Below, piece after piece: positions 1-7,994 of a stretch of DNA of 51,555 bases. Source of the DNA: Anaerolineales bacterium UBA1429 (GTDB lineage Bacteria > Chloroflexota > Anaerolineae > UBA1429). The DNA lies in the NCBI GenBank assembly GCA_002329325.1, contig DCTX01000069.1, positions 22,549-74,103 of the forward strand, given 5' to 3'. Within the stretch, counting starts at the first letter, position 1. Each line of letters starts with the position of its first letter. A program made the translations under genes and the position numbers. The notes beneath the pieces were generated by a model, which was not told the DNA's origin, ran no database searches, and was given only the letters and a program-made list of their open reading frames with translations.

Positions 1-1
1 C

Positions 2-1543
2 AACGGCGTGCCCTTTTTCGCCAAAGGCGCCAACTGGATCCCCGACGACGTGTTTGCGGCGCGCCTGACCAGGGAGCGCTATGCCCGCTCGCTGCAGGAT
101 GCCGTGGATGCCAACATGAACATGTTGCGCGTCTGGGGCGGCGGCATCTATGAGCAGGACATGTTCTATGACCTGTGCGACGAGATGGGCATCTGCATCT
201 GGCAGGATTTCATCTTTGCCTGCGCCACCTATCCGGCCTTTGACGCCGAGTGGATGGCCAACGTCAAGGTAGAGGCGGAGCAGAACGTGCGGCGCATCCG
301 CCACCATGCCTGCCTGGCCCTCTGGTGCGGCAACAACGAGCTGGAGCAAGGTCTGGTGGGCGAGGAGTGGACCGACCATACCATGAGCTGGGCCGACTAC
401 AAGCCTCTCTTTGACGAGATGCTGCCCGAGATCGTGGCGCGGCTGGACCCCCAGACCGACTACTGGCCCTCCAGCCCCCATACCCCCGTGGGCGACCGCT
501 ACAACTTTAACGATCCCACCTGCGGCGATGCCCACCTGTGGAGCGTGTGGCATGGCAAGATGCCCTTTGAGTGGTATCGCACCTGCGAGCACCGCTTCAA
601 CAGCGAGTTCGGGTTCCAGTCCTTCCCCGAGCCCCGCACCACCTATGCCTATACCGAGCCGGGCGACCGCAACATCACCAGCTTTGTGATGGAGCACCAC
701 CAGCGCAGCGCCATCGGCAACACCACCATCATGTCGTACATGTGCGATTGGTTCCGCCTGCCCAAGTCCTTCGAGATGACCCTCTGGCTGAGCCAGATCC
801 TGCAGGGCATGGCCATCAAGTACGCGGTGGAGCACTGGCGGCGGGCCATGCCCCGGGGCATGGGCACCCTCTACTGGCAGATCAACGATTGCTGGCCCGT
901 GGCGAGCTGGTCTTCGGTGGATAGCTATGGCCGCTGGAAGGCGCTGCACTATATGGCGCGCCAGTTCTACGCGCCGCTGCTGGTCTCCGGCGTGGAGGAT
1001 ACGGCCACCGGCCAGGTGGAGATCCACGTCACCAGCGACCTGCTGGAGGCGCGCACGGGCGTGGTTCGCTGGCGGCTGACCGATGTGCGCGGCAAGGAGC
1101 TGGGCGCCAACGCGCTGGAGGTGGCCATCCCGGCGCAAAAGAACAGCCTGGTCGCCGCGCTGGATCTGGGCGTCCACCTCAAGACCCACGGCCCGCGCGG
1201 GCTGCTGGTCTGGCTGGAGCTGGCCGTGGATGGTGAGGTCGTCTCGACCAATCTGGTGACCTTTGCCCGCCCCAAGCACCTGCCCCTGGAGCAGCCCAAC
1301 CTGCGCGCCCAGGTGGAGGACCTGTACAATGGCAGCTTTCGCGTGACCCTTTCGGCGGAGCGGCCCGCCCTGTGGGCCTGGATCGAGCTGCGCTATGCCG
1401 AGGCGCGCTTCTCCGATGCCTTTGTGCACATCGCGCCCAGGCACCCGGTGGAGATCATCGTCACGCCGGAGCAGCCCCTCAGCGCAGAAGAGCTGCAGGG
1501 ACAGTTGCAGCTTCGCTCGCTGGTGGATACCTTCGAGGCCTGA
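2..1543 (+). CDS. beta-mannosidase (GH2), C-terminal part, 5' truncated by window edge
   Basis: Hydrolyses terminal beta-D-mannosides, probably from mannan or N-glycan oligosaccharides. The frame is open from base 2 and reads NGVPFFAKGANWIP, the start of the GH2 TIM barrel in beta-mannosidases, so the upstream sugar-binding and immunoglobulin-like domains lie outside the window. Counting from the codon at base 8, the WCGNNE motif places the acid/base glutamate near residue 111, and FNSEFG places the nucleophile glutamate near residue 200. The remaining 240 residues are beta-rich C-terminal domains. About 513 residues are visible; family members are usually 800-850. It faces the aldo/keto reductase tail to tail across a perfect hairpin. 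No signal peptide can be judged because the N-terminus is missing. The family call is firm; the exact substrate is inferred. Confidence 0.9.
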   Translation, partial: NGVPFFAKGANWIPDDVFAARLTRERYARSLQDAVDANMNMLRVWGGGIYEQDMFYDLCDEMGICIWQDFIFACATYPAFDAEWMANVKVEAEQNVRRIRHHACLALWCGNNELEQGLVGEEWTDHTMSWADYKPLFDEMLPEIVARLDPQTDYWPSSPHTPVGDRYNFNDPTCGDAHLWSVWHGKMPFEWYRTCEHRFNSEFGFQSFPEPRTTYAYTEPGDRNITSFVMEHHQRSAIGNTTIMSYMCDWFRLPKSFEMTLWLSQILQGMAIKYAVEHWRRAMPRGMGTLYWQINDCWPVASWSSVDSYGRWKALHYMARQFYAPLLVSGVEDTATGQVEIHVTSDLLEARTGVVRWRLTDVRGKELGANALEVAIPAQKNSLVAALDLGVHLKTHGPRGLLVWLELAVDGEVVSTNLVTFARPKHLPLEQPNLRAQVEDLYNGSFRVTLSAERPALWAWIELRYAEARFSDAFVHIAPRHPVEIIVTPEQPLSAEELQGQLQLRSLVDTFEA

Positions 1544-1585
1544 ACGCCCTGACCCCGGCGAACCCCACGCTGCGAGCGAGGTTCG

Positions 1586-1623
1586 CGCGCCCCTCTCCCA
1601 TGCGGACATGGGAGAGGGGCGCG
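1586..1623. terminator. perfect 17-bp inverted repeat between convergent genes
   Basis: The arm CGCGCCCCTCTCCCATG (1586-1602) and its exact complement (1607-1623) flank the 4-base loop CGGA. It lies between the stops of the GH2 gene and the oppositely oriented reductase, so it could terminate transcription from both sides. There is no T tract on either side, so it is not a classical intrinsic terminator. The CCCTCTCCCA core resembles a second hairpin near 35692, so it may belong to a dispersed repeat family. Confidence 0.65.
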
Positions 1624-1670
1624 GTCATGCCCGCGATAACCCGGTGCCCGTGGGGTGACGGTCAGCGGAT

Positions 1671-2609
1671 CTACTGATGCCAGGCCAGGCTGCCGTAGGT
1701 CTTGCGCAGGTAGGCCACTTCCTCCGGCGTCAGCTCGCCCGAAAGAACGTCCTCCACGTTGGCCCGCAGGTGGTCGGGGTTGCCCGTGCCCACCAGCATC
1801 GTGGAGACGGCGGGATGGGCGGCGGCGAACCGGTAGGCCACCCGGGTCACATCGGCGGTGGGCTGGCTCACCCGACCCATGCCCAACGGATCGCTGACAT
1901 CGGGGCGGGAGATATCGAGCCACCCCTGGTCGATAAAGTGGTTGATGCGGCTGACCGTCTCCTCCGGCGTGCGCAGCGACATGCGCACCGGCCCCATGAC
2001 GAACACCCCCACGTTGCGCTCCTGGGCCATGGGAAAGACCTTGCCCTCGGCGAGCTGGTTCAGGATGCCATAGTGGATCATGAACGTATCAAACAGGTCC
2101 TCTTCCAGGGCCGTCTCCAGCATCTTGTGGTGGACATCGGTGCCCATGGTCTCGGTGATGCCGATGTGGCCGATCTTGCCCTGGCGCTGGGCCTCGAGCG
2201 CCGCCGGATGGAAGCGATCCACGATCGAGCGATAGTCCTCCGGCGAGATGCCGTGGTACTGGAGCACCTCGATATGATCAGTGTGCAGGTAGCGCAGGCT
2301 GTTCTCAAGTTGCTCGGTGAATGCCTCGGGGCCGGCGTCCGGCGCGATGCGATTCGGGTTGAACTTGGTGGCCAGGATGTAGCGGTCTCGCGGGATGCCC
2401 TGCAAGGCCTGGCCCAGCAGCATCTCGCTCTCCCGATAGGCGGGCGAGGTATCCAGGATGTTGATGCCCAGATCCAGCGCGGCATGCACCACCCGGAACG
2501 ACTCGGAGGGCGCCCGGCCCGTGGCCTGGCCAAGCTGGGAGGGACCACCAGTGCCCAGCCCCACCAAGGAGACATCCAGTCCGGTGCGGCCCAGTTTTCG
2601 ATAACGCAT
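1671..2609 (-). CDS. aldo/keto reductase
   Basis: NAD(P)H-dependent oxidoreductase of the AKR superfamily, about 312 residues, cytosolic. The start MRYRKLGRTGLDVS is typical for the family and is preceded by AAGGAG at good spacing, so I prefer it to the in-frame start 132 bases upstream. The catalytic tetrad is visible: D53 and Y58 in ILDTSPAYRESE, K82 in ATKFN and H119 in QYHG. The C-terminal part has the GTGNPDHLRANVE segment where AKRs bind the cofactor phosphate or adenine. The physiological substrate cannot be read from sequence. The neighbouring GH2 enzyme makes a sugar-derived carbonyl plausible, but that is speculation. It is transcribed away from dnaJ. Confidence 0.88.
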   Translation of the reverse strand: MRYRKLGRTGLDVSLVGLGTGGPSQLGQATGRAPSESFRVVHAALDLGINILDTSPAYRESEMLLGQALQGIPRDRYILATKFNPNRIAPDAGPEAFTEQLENSLRYLHTDHIEVLQYHGISPEDYRSIVDRFHPAALEAQRQGKIGHIGITETMGTDVHHKMLETALEEDLFDTFMIHYGILNQLAEGKVFPMAQERNVGVFVMGPVRMSLRTPEETVSRINHFIDQGWLDISRPDVSDPLGMGRVSQPTADVTRVAYRFAAAHPAVSTMLVGTGNPDHLRANVEDVLSGELTPEEVAYLRKTYGSLAWHQ

Positions 2610-2724
2610 GTGCTTGCTCCTTGAGCGAACGTAACTTCTATGTGCAAGGCATCTGTAGTGTAGCAGACGTCCATTATGGGCGCCAGCGGCCTTGTCCCTC
2701 GGCAACCTTTCGCCCGGCCCTCTT

Positions 2725-2753
2725 TTGACGGCCCACGCCAATCAGGCTAGAGT
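2725..2753 (+). promoter_or_regulatory. sigma70-type promoter for the dnaJ operon
   Basis: TTGACG (2725-2730), a 17-base spacer, then TAGAGT (2748-2753), about 40 bases before the preferred dnaJ start. No CIRCE-type inverted repeat (TTAGCACTC...GAGTGCTAA) is visible around it, so HrcA control is not indicated here. Confidence 0.6.
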
Positions 2754-2792
2754 AGTACACCGGTCGGGATGCACAGATGGAGCGGCAACGGG

Positions 2793-3923
2793 ATGCCTTC
2801 TGAAGGAAAAAGAGATTACTACGAGGTGCTGGGAGTCCCCCGCAACGCGAGCAAGGAGGACTTGCGCTCCGCCTATCGTCGGCTGGCGCGCCAGTACCAC
2901 CCGGACGTATCCAAAGAGGCCGACGCCGAGGAACGCTTCAAGGAGATCAACGAGGCCTACCAGGTCCTGAACGACGACAAGTTGCGTGCCCAGTATGACC
3001 GTTTTGGCCATGCGGGCGTCAACCAGGCCGATATGGGGGGCTTTGGCGACTTTGGGTTCGGCGGCTTTGAGGACATCTTTGGCGACCTGTTCGGCTTTGG
3101 CATGGGGCGCGCATCGGCGCGGCAGGGGCCGCACCGGGGCGCCGATCTGCGCTACGATCTCGAGCTTGAGTTTCGAGACGCCGTCTTTGGCTGCGAGCGC
3201 GAGATCGAGATCACGCGGCTGGAGAGCTGCGCCCACTGCGGCGGCAGCGGCGCCGAGCCGGGCACCTCGCCCATGCGCTGCAACGAGTGCAACGGCACCG
3301 GCCAGGTGCGCCGCGCCCAGCAATCCATCTTTGGCGCGTTTGTGAACGTCACCACCTGCCCGCGCTGCCAGGGCACCGGCGAGGTCATCACCACGCCCTG
3401 CGCCGAGTGCCACGGCTCGCGGCGCACCCAGCAGACCCGCCGGCTGGCCGTGCAGGTGCCCGCCGGAGTGGACGACGAGATGCGCATCCGGCTGGCGGGC
3501 GAGGGCGAGCATGGCCTGTACGGCGGGCCGCCGGGCAACCTGTATGTGGTGCTGCACGTCAAGCCGCATCGCTTTTTCACCCGCCGCGAGAACGACATCC
3601 TGCTCAACGTGAATATCAACATCGCCCAGGCTGCCTTGGGTGACGAGATCCGCGTGCCCACCCTCGATGGCGATGAGACCCTCATCGTGCCTTCTGGCAC
3701 CCAGGCGGGCACCGTCCTGCGGATGCGCGGCAAGGGCGTTCCGCGGCTACGGGGCGCTGGCCGCGGCGACCAGTTGGTCATCCTCAACGTGGCCGTCCCC
3801 ACCGACCTGAGCGCCGAGCAGAAGGATCTGCTCAAACAACTGGGCAAGACATTGGGCTCCGAGGTAACGCCCCAGGCGGGCCGGGGCTTTTTGGATCGAA
3901 TCAGAGAGGCATTGGGACTCTAG
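2793..3923 (+). CDS. dnaJ: chaperone protein DnaJ
   Basis: Hsp40 co-chaperone that stimulates DnaK ATPase and delivers unfolded proteins to it. About 376 residues, a normal length for type I DnaJ. The domains run in order: J domain (KRDYYEVLGV with the HPD tripeptide near residue 40), a Gly/Phe-rich linker with repeated GFG motifs, four zinc-binding cysteine motifs (CAHCGGSG, CNECNGTG, CPRCQGTG, CAECHGSR, the last deviating from CxxCxGxG), then the two C-terminal substrate-binding barrels. I chose the ATG at 2793 because MPSEGKRDYYEVLGV fits the family. An in-frame ATG at 2769 would add eight residues. No dnaK or grpE is adjacent. The stop codon abuts the prmA start, so the two are co-transcribed. 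Confidence 0.95.
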   Translation: MPSEGKRDYYEVLGVPRNASKEDLRSAYRRLARQYHPDVSKEADAEERFKEINEAYQVLNDDKLRAQYDRFGHAGVNQADMGGFGDFGFGGFEDIFGDLFGFGMGRASARQGPHRGADLRYDLELEFRDAVFGCEREIEITRLESCAHCGGSGAEPGTSPMRCNECNGTGQVRRAQQSIFGAFVNVTTCPRCQGTGEVITTPCAECHGSRRTQQTRRLAVQVPAGVDDEMRIRLAGEGEHGLYGGPPGNLYVVLHVKPHRFFTRRENDILLNVNINIAQAALGDEIRVPTLDGDETLIVPSGTQAGTVLRMRGKGVPRLRGAGRGDQLVILNVAVPTDLSAEQKDLLKQLGKTLGSEVTPQAGRGFLDRIREALGL

Positions 3924-4841
3924 ATGGCATTGGCAGATAAGCGTTGGATCGAGATCTCGGTGGAGGCCGAGCGCGAGGCGGTGGACGACCTGCTGGGGCT
4001 GCTCAACAAGCACTGCCCGGGCGGCGCCGCCATGGAGGACCTGCGCGAGGGGCCCCGCTTCCCCACACCGGAGCGCGTCGTCGTCAAGGGGTATCTTCCC
4101 GAACGGGATACCGCCACCCTGCAAAAGCTCGAGATCGCCCTCTTGTTGCTCAGCCGCACGGCCGCCATCTCGGAGCCCCGCGTACGCCTGCTGCAGCCCG
4201 AGGATTGGACCGAATCCTGGAAGGCTTTCTTCCCCCCCTTGCCCATCGGCCGCCGCCTGGTGGTGGTGCCCTCCTGGATCGAGTATCAGGTCCCGCCGGA
4301 TCGAATCGCCATCCACCTGGATCCGGGCATGGCCTTTGGCACCGGCCTGCACGCCACCACGCGCCTCTGCCTCATCGCCCTGGAGCGGCTGCTGGCACCG
4401 GGCATGACCGTCCTGGACGTGGGCACCGGCTCGGGCATCCTCTCCATCGCGGCGGCGCTCTTGGGCGCCGGGCCGATCGACGCCATGGACGTGGACCCCG
4501 TGGCCGTAGAGGTGACCCGCGAGAACGCCGCGCTGAACAAGGTGGCCGACCGCATCGCTGTGAGCCACGCCACCCTGGCCGGGCGCTCCACGGCGCGGGC
4601 GCCCCTCTACCAGGGCGAGCCCCGCGACCTGCTCTTGATCAACATCCTGGCCGAGATCATCATCGATCTGGCCGTCAGCTTGCCCGCGCACCTCAAGCCC
4701 GGTGGGCTCTGCATCGCCTCGGGCATCATCGAGGAAAAGGCCGCCGACGTGCGCCGCGAACTGGAAGCTGTGGGCCTGACCATCGTCGAACAGCTTGAGG
4801 AGAATGGTTGGGTAGCCCTTGTCGCGCGCCGGGACGTCTGA
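3924..4841 (+). CDS. prmA: ribosomal protein L11 methyltransferase
   Basis: Transfers methyl groups from S-adenosylmethionine to lysines and the N-terminus of ribosomal protein L11. 305 residues, the usual length. The N-terminal half is the L11-recognition domain (KRWIEISVEAEREAVDDL). The methyltransferase core carries the AdoMet-binding glycine loop LDVGTGSGIL (about residues 164-173), an acidic DVDP at the end of the second strand, and NILAEI, the substrate-side motif of this family. The GLHATT segment just before the core is also typical of PrmA. The start codon follows the dnaJ stop directly. The dnaJ-prmA-rsmE order is common in many bacteria, which supports all three calls. Confidence 0.94.
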   Translation: MALADKRWIEISVEAEREAVDDLLGLLNKHCPGGAAMEDLREGPRFPTPERVVVKGYLPERDTATLQKLEIALLLLSRTAAISEPRVRLLQPEDWTESWKAFFPPLPIGRRLVVVPSWIEYQVPPDRIAIHLDPGMAFGTGLHATTRLCLIALERLLAPGMTVLDVGTGSGILSIAAALLGAGPIDAMDVDPVAVEVTRENAALNKVADRIAVSHATLAGRSTARAPLYQGEPRDLLLINILAEIIIDLAVSLPAHLKPGGLCIASGIIEEKAADVRRELEAVGLTIVEQLEENGWVALVARRDV

Positions 4842-4844
4842 GAC

Positions 4845-5600
4845 ATGGCCCCGCACCGCTTCTTCGTGGCCCCGGAGTTGCTCCGGCGTAGCCCGATCCC
4901 CCTGGAGGGGCCCCTGGCCCACCAGTTGACCCGCGTCCTGCGCCTCAAGCCGGGCGACCGGATCGAGTTGCTGGATGGCAGCGGAGAAGTCTGGTCGGTG
5001 GCCCTGGAGCAGGTGACCCCACACCTCTGCCTGGCCCGCGAAGTGGCTCGCTATCGCCCCGTCACCGAACCTGTGATGCCCATCACCCTCTATCAGGCCA
5101 TCTCCAAAGGCCACAAGCTGGATTGGGCCTGCCAAAAGGCCACCGAGCTGGGCGTGAGCGAGCTGGTCCCCATGGCGACGGCCCGCTCCATCGGCGCCGA
5201 CCTGCGCCAGGTGGGGCCGACCAAGCTGGAACGCCTGCAGCGCATCGCCCAGGAGGCGGCGGAGCAATCGGGGCGCGCCCGCGTGCCCCAGGTGCGCCCC
5301 CCGCTGCCCCTGGCCGAGGCCCTGGCCGAAGCCGCGCCCGGCGATCTGGCCCTGGTCGGCGCCCTCACGCCCGAGGCCCGATCCCTCCGCCAGGTGTTGG
5401 GGCAGCTCGCCGCGCCGCCTGCCGCTGTGCGGCTCTACATCGGGCCGGAGGGGGGCATGGAGGAGGCCGAGGTGGAGCAGGCCCGCGCCCATGGCGTCCT
5501 CCCCATCTCTCTGGGTCCCCGCGTCCTGCGCACCGAGACGGCCGGCATCGCCCTGTTGGCCATCGTGGCCTATGCCCTGGGCGAGCTGGAGCCGCGTTGA
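4845..5600 (+). CDS. rsmE: 16S rRNA (uracil-1498-N3)-methyltransferase
   Basis: SPOUT-class methyltransferase that modifies U1498 in helix 44 of 16S rRNA. 251 residues. The N-terminus (LTRVLRLKPGDRIELLDGSG) is the PUA-like RNA-binding domain. The C-terminal knot carries IGPEGGMEEAEVE and LGPRVLRTETAGIAL, the two signatures of RsmE, where the trefoil knot binds AdoMet. It starts three bases after the prmA stop and belongs to the same operon. Nothing is unusual in length or motifs. Confidence 0.94.
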   Translation: MAPHRFFVAPELLRRSPIPLEGPLAHQLTRVLRLKPGDRIELLDGSGEVWSVALEQVTPHLCLAREVARYRPVTEPVMPITLYQAISKGHKLDWACQKATELGVSELVPMATARSIGADLRQVGPTKLERLQRIAQEAAEQSGRARVPQVRPPLPLAEALAEAAPGDLALVGALTPEARSLRQVLGQLAAPPAAVRLYIGPEGGMEEAEVEQARAHGVLPISLGPRVLRTETAGIALLAIVAYALGELEPR

Positions 5601-5603
5601 GCC

Positions 5604-6518
5604 ATGGCCCCTGCCAGGAGCGCGCCTGACACCGGCGGGACCGCGCCCGATGCCGGCGCGCGCCCCGGCCCCAGGCTCTCGCGGCGCGCCCTGCTGATGG
5701 CCCTGGCCGTGGGCGGATTGCTGGCGGTGGGCGCGCCGGCCGCCTTCCTGTATCGGGAGCAGCGGCTGAGCGTGGAGCGGGTGACCATCCCCCCCGAGGC
5801 TGATCCGGAAGGCCCGGGCCTGACCCTGGCGCAACTGAGCGACCTGCATGTGACGGGCCGCGGCGATACGCGCCGCGTGGCCCGCGCCGTGGAGGCGGTC
5901 AACGCCCTGGCCCCGGACGTCATCGTGCTGACGGGCGACTATGTCTGGCGCTATGCGGCGCCCATCTCCCTGGTGACTCCGCTGCTGGCCCAGCTCCAGG
6001 CGCCCTTGGGGGTCTATGCAGTGTTGGGGAATCACGACGTGTGGACCGACCGGGACATGGTCATCGCCGGGCTGCAGGAGGCGGGGGTGCGCGTGCTGGT
6101 CAACGAGGGCGTGACCCTGGGTCAGGGCGAGGCGGCCCTCTACCTGGCGGGCCTGGACGATGGCATGGCCGGCGCCCCCGACCTGGCCCGGGCCCTGGCG
6201 AACCACGACGGGCAGGCGCCCGTGGTGCTCCTCTTTCACGAGCCCGACCTGGGGCACGAGATGATCGCGCAGGGGCAGGCGTGGCTGCAGCTTGCGGGCC
6301 ATTCCCACGGCGGCCAGGTGCGCCTGCCGGGCCGCGGCGCCCTGATCCTGCCGCCCTATGCCCAGCGGTACGACATGGGCCTCTACCGCGTCGGCCCCGG
6401 CTGGATCTATGTGAACCGGGGCCTGGGGACCACGGCCATTCCGCTGCGCCTGAACTGCCCGTCCGAGATCACCTTGTTGCGCGTGTGCCCCCCATCGGCC
6501 CAAGGAAGGCTCCCCTGA
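5604..6518 (+). CDS. membrane-associated metallophosphoesterase, YkuE-like
   Basis: Calcineurin-like phosphoesterase of 304 residues. The dimetal site is complete: SDLH (D80, H82), TGDY (D112), GNHD (N143, H144), FHEPD (H212) and GHSHGG (H233, H235). The N-terminus has a hydrophobic stretch (residues 30-49) preceded by SRRALL, which resembles a twin-arginine signal; Bacillus subtilis YkuE is a known Tat substrate. An exported, membrane-attached or cell-wall-attached enzyme is therefore likely. The substrate is unknown; related enzymes act on UDP-diacylglucosamine (LpxH-like) or on wall-linked phosphoesters. It starts four bases after rsmE and its stop overlaps the next start (ATGA). Confidence 0.82.
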   Translation: MAPARSAPDTGGTAPDAGARPGPRLSRRALLMALAVGGLLAVGAPAAFLYREQRLSVERVTIPPEADPEGPGLTLAQLSDLHVTGRGDTRRVARAVEAVNALAPDVIVLTGDYVWRYAAPISLVTPLLAQLQAPLGVYAVLGNHDVWTDRDMVIAGLQEAGVRVLVNEGVTLGQGEAALYLAGLDDGMAGAPDLARALANHDGQAPVVLLFHEPDLGHEMIAQGQAWLQLAGHSHGGQVRLPGRGALILPPYAQRYDMGLYRVGPGWIYVNRGLGTTAIPLRLNCPSEITLLRVCPPSAQGRLP

Positions 6519-7225
6519 TGAGCGACAGGCCCCCCGAAGGCGCCACCCCATCCATCGGCGAACTGAACGAGGGTGCGCTGCACGCCGCCCTCAAAGAGTG
6601 GGCCGCCCGGCCCGGCGATCAACAGGAGGTGCCCGTCGGCCGCTACGTGGTGGACGTGGTGCACGACGATCTGCTGATCGAGGTGCAGACCGGCAGCCTG
6701 GGCTCGATCCGCGCCAAGCTGGAAGCCCTCTGCGAGGAGCACCCGGTGCGCCTGGTGTATCCCGTCATCGGGGAGAAGCTGATCGTGCGGCTGGATCCGG
6801 AGAGCGGTGAGGAGATCGGGCGCCGCCGCTCGCCCCTCAAGGGCGGCTGGCCCCTGCTGTTCGACGAGCTGGTCTATGCGCCTTTTCTGCTGGAGCATCC
6901 GCGCTTCGAGCTGCAGGCGGTGTTGGTGGCGGTGGACGAGCTGCGCTGCGCCGATGGCAAGGGGCGCTGGCGCAACAAGGGGGTGAGCATCCTGGAGCGC
7001 CGCCTGCGGGAGGTGCGCGCCGCGCGCCTGTTCCGCGAAAGCGCCGACCTGGCGGCCCTGCTGCCCGACGACCTGCCCGCGCCCTATACCCACCGGGAGC
7101 TGGCCCAGGCCATGGGGGTGCGCCTGGCCACGGCCCAGCGGGCGTCCTATTGCCTGCGCAAGCTGGGCATCCTGCAGGAGGCGGGCCGCCGCGGCCGCGC
7201 CATGCTGCTGGAGCGGGCGGGGTAG
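6518..7225 (+). CDS. putative PD-(D/E)XK-like nuclease with C-terminal winged helix
   Basis: I do not recognise a named family with certainty. About 235 residues, starting at an ATG that overlaps the preceding TGA, with AAGGAAGG just upstream; the frame is open further upstream but there it only shadows the phosphoesterase gene. The N-terminal half shows LNEGALHAALKEW, then VDVVHDDLLIEVQTGSL. D46, E55 and Q57 form a D-x8-E-x-Q pattern on predicted strands, like the variant PD-(D/E)XK core in which Q replaces K. The C-terminus (residues 190-235, YTHRELAQAMGVRLATAQRA) looks like a winged helix-turn-helix that could bind DNA. No membrane segment. It is the last gene of the dnaJ run, before a strong terminator. 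The nuclease role is inference. Confidence 0.55.
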   Translation: MSDRPPEGATPSIGELNEGALHAALKEWAARPGDQQEVPVGRYVVDVVHDDLLIEVQTGSLGSIRAKLEALCEEHPVRLVYPVIGEKLIVRLDPESGEEIGRRRSPLKGGWPLLFDELVYAPFLLEHPRFELQAVLVAVDELRCADGKGRWRNKGVSILERRLREVRAARLFRESADLAALLPDDLPAPYTHRELAQAMGVRLATAQRASYCLRKLGILQEAGRRGRAMLLERAG

Positions 7226-7287
7226 CTCCGCCCGGGAGCGATGGCCAAGTCGGACCTGTGAAAAGGCGCCGGCGGCAGATCACGGTC

Positions 7288-7324
7288 GGTGGGGGCGAAG
7301 ACGAGCTTCGCCCCCACCTTTTTT
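7288..7324 (+). terminator. strong intrinsic terminator
   Basis: A perfect 13-bp stem, GGTGGGGGCGAAG (7288-7300) pairing with 7306-7318, with loop ACGAG and six T residues immediately after. It ends the dnaJ-prmA-rsmE-phosphoesterase-nuclease transcription unit. Confidence 0.92.
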
Positions 7325-7396
7325 ATGTTCTACTGCTCTATTTTCTCGTGAGGGCGCGCTGCGCATGCATGCGCCGTGAGCTCCGCCCCACCCTGC

Positions 7397-7426
7397 TTGA
7401 CAACCCGCGTCGCCCTGGTGGATACT
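7397..7426 (+). promoter_or_regulatory. sigma70-type promoter for the small membrane-anchored protein
   Basis: TTGACA (7397-7402), an 18-base spacer, then GATACT (7421-7426). The start site would fall near 7433, giving a leader of about 55 bases before the ATG at 7488. The -10 lies inside one arm of a distant inverted repeat described separately. Confidence 0.65.
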
Positions 7427-7487
7427 CGCCATGCGGCCTGGCGCTCCTGCCCGGCGGCTATCCTTCGAGGCGACAGGAGTATCCACC
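7417..7487. repeat. 11-bp inverted repeat with one arm on the -10 box and one on the ribosome-binding site
   Basis: GGTGGATACTC (7417-7427) recurs as its exact reverse complement at 7477-7487, separated by 49 bases. The left arm covers the -10 hexamer; the right arm covers part of the AGGAG ribosome-binding site and ends at the ATG. The left arm is upstream of the predicted transcript start, so this is more likely a DNA-level operator pair or chance than an RNA hairpin. Confidence 0.5.
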
Positions 7488-7982
7488 ATGAGGAAGGGCG
7501 GCACCGTAGGTCTGGCGATCCTGTTGCTGATCCTGGTCATCGCAGCGGGCCTGTGGCTCTTTTTCCGCGAGCGCGATGCGGCCCGACTCATCGGCACGTG
7601 GAAGACCGGGCCCTATGAGGTCCAGTTCCGCAGCGATGGCACCTTTGAGGACGTGGGGAGCCATGCCCACCCCAGCGACGGCGAATACTCGCTGGATGCG
7701 AGCCAGACCCCCACCTGGATCACCATCGTCCCCCGGCGCAATCTGGCAGGGCCGGAGCTGCCCCCCCTCTACTACTTGGTGGGCAGGCCCGCTGCCCCTC
7801 TCGTCAGGGGCCTGCTCCGCTTCAAGACGCGCAACGAGATGGAGCTAATCTTTACGACGGCCTACGCGCATCCCAATGCGCCGTGGGCCACCAGCGGGCT
7901 GGGAGAGGAGCGCCCGAGCTCGTTCCAGCCCACCGATGGGACGGTGATCCTTACATTGACGAGGATTCGGTCGAACGAGTAG
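7488..7982 (+). CDS. small membrane-anchored lipocalin-like protein of unknown function
   Basis: 164 residues. Starts at an ATG preceded by AGGAG with nine-base spacing; the open frame extends 57 bases further up but without a ribosome-binding site. One N-terminal transmembrane helix (about residues 6-26) with positive residues before it predicts a cell-surface anchor. The soluble part, LIGTWKTGPYEVQFRSDGTF followed by a second strand-rich section ending in VILTLTRIR, resembles short lipocalin-like domains found in exported proteins of unknown function. No lipobox cysteine. It has its own promoter and lies 12 bases before the M81 peptidase gene, so the two are probably co-transcribed. Function unknown. 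Confidence 0.7.
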   Translation: MRKGGTVGLAILLLILVIAAGLWLFFRERDAARLIGTWKTGPYEVQFRSDGTFEDVGSHAHPSDGEYSLDASQTPTWITIVPRRNLAGPELPPLYYLVGRPAAPLVRGLLRFKTRNEMELIFTTAYAHPNAPWATSGLGEERPSSFQPTDGTVILTLTRIRSNE

Positions 7983-7994
7983 GGAGGTGTAGCC

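Noticed and set aside
2610..2792. Heat-shock CIRCE operator expected near dnaJ
   Set aside because: No TTAGCACTC/GAGTGCTAA pair is present; only a normal promoter is visible.
3747..6551. A 934-codon open frame on the - strand
   Set aside because: It lies antisense to prmA, rsmE and the phosphoesterase, which have intact family motifs. The translation is low-complexity Gly/Gln/Arg/His-rich, as expected from high-GC antisense.
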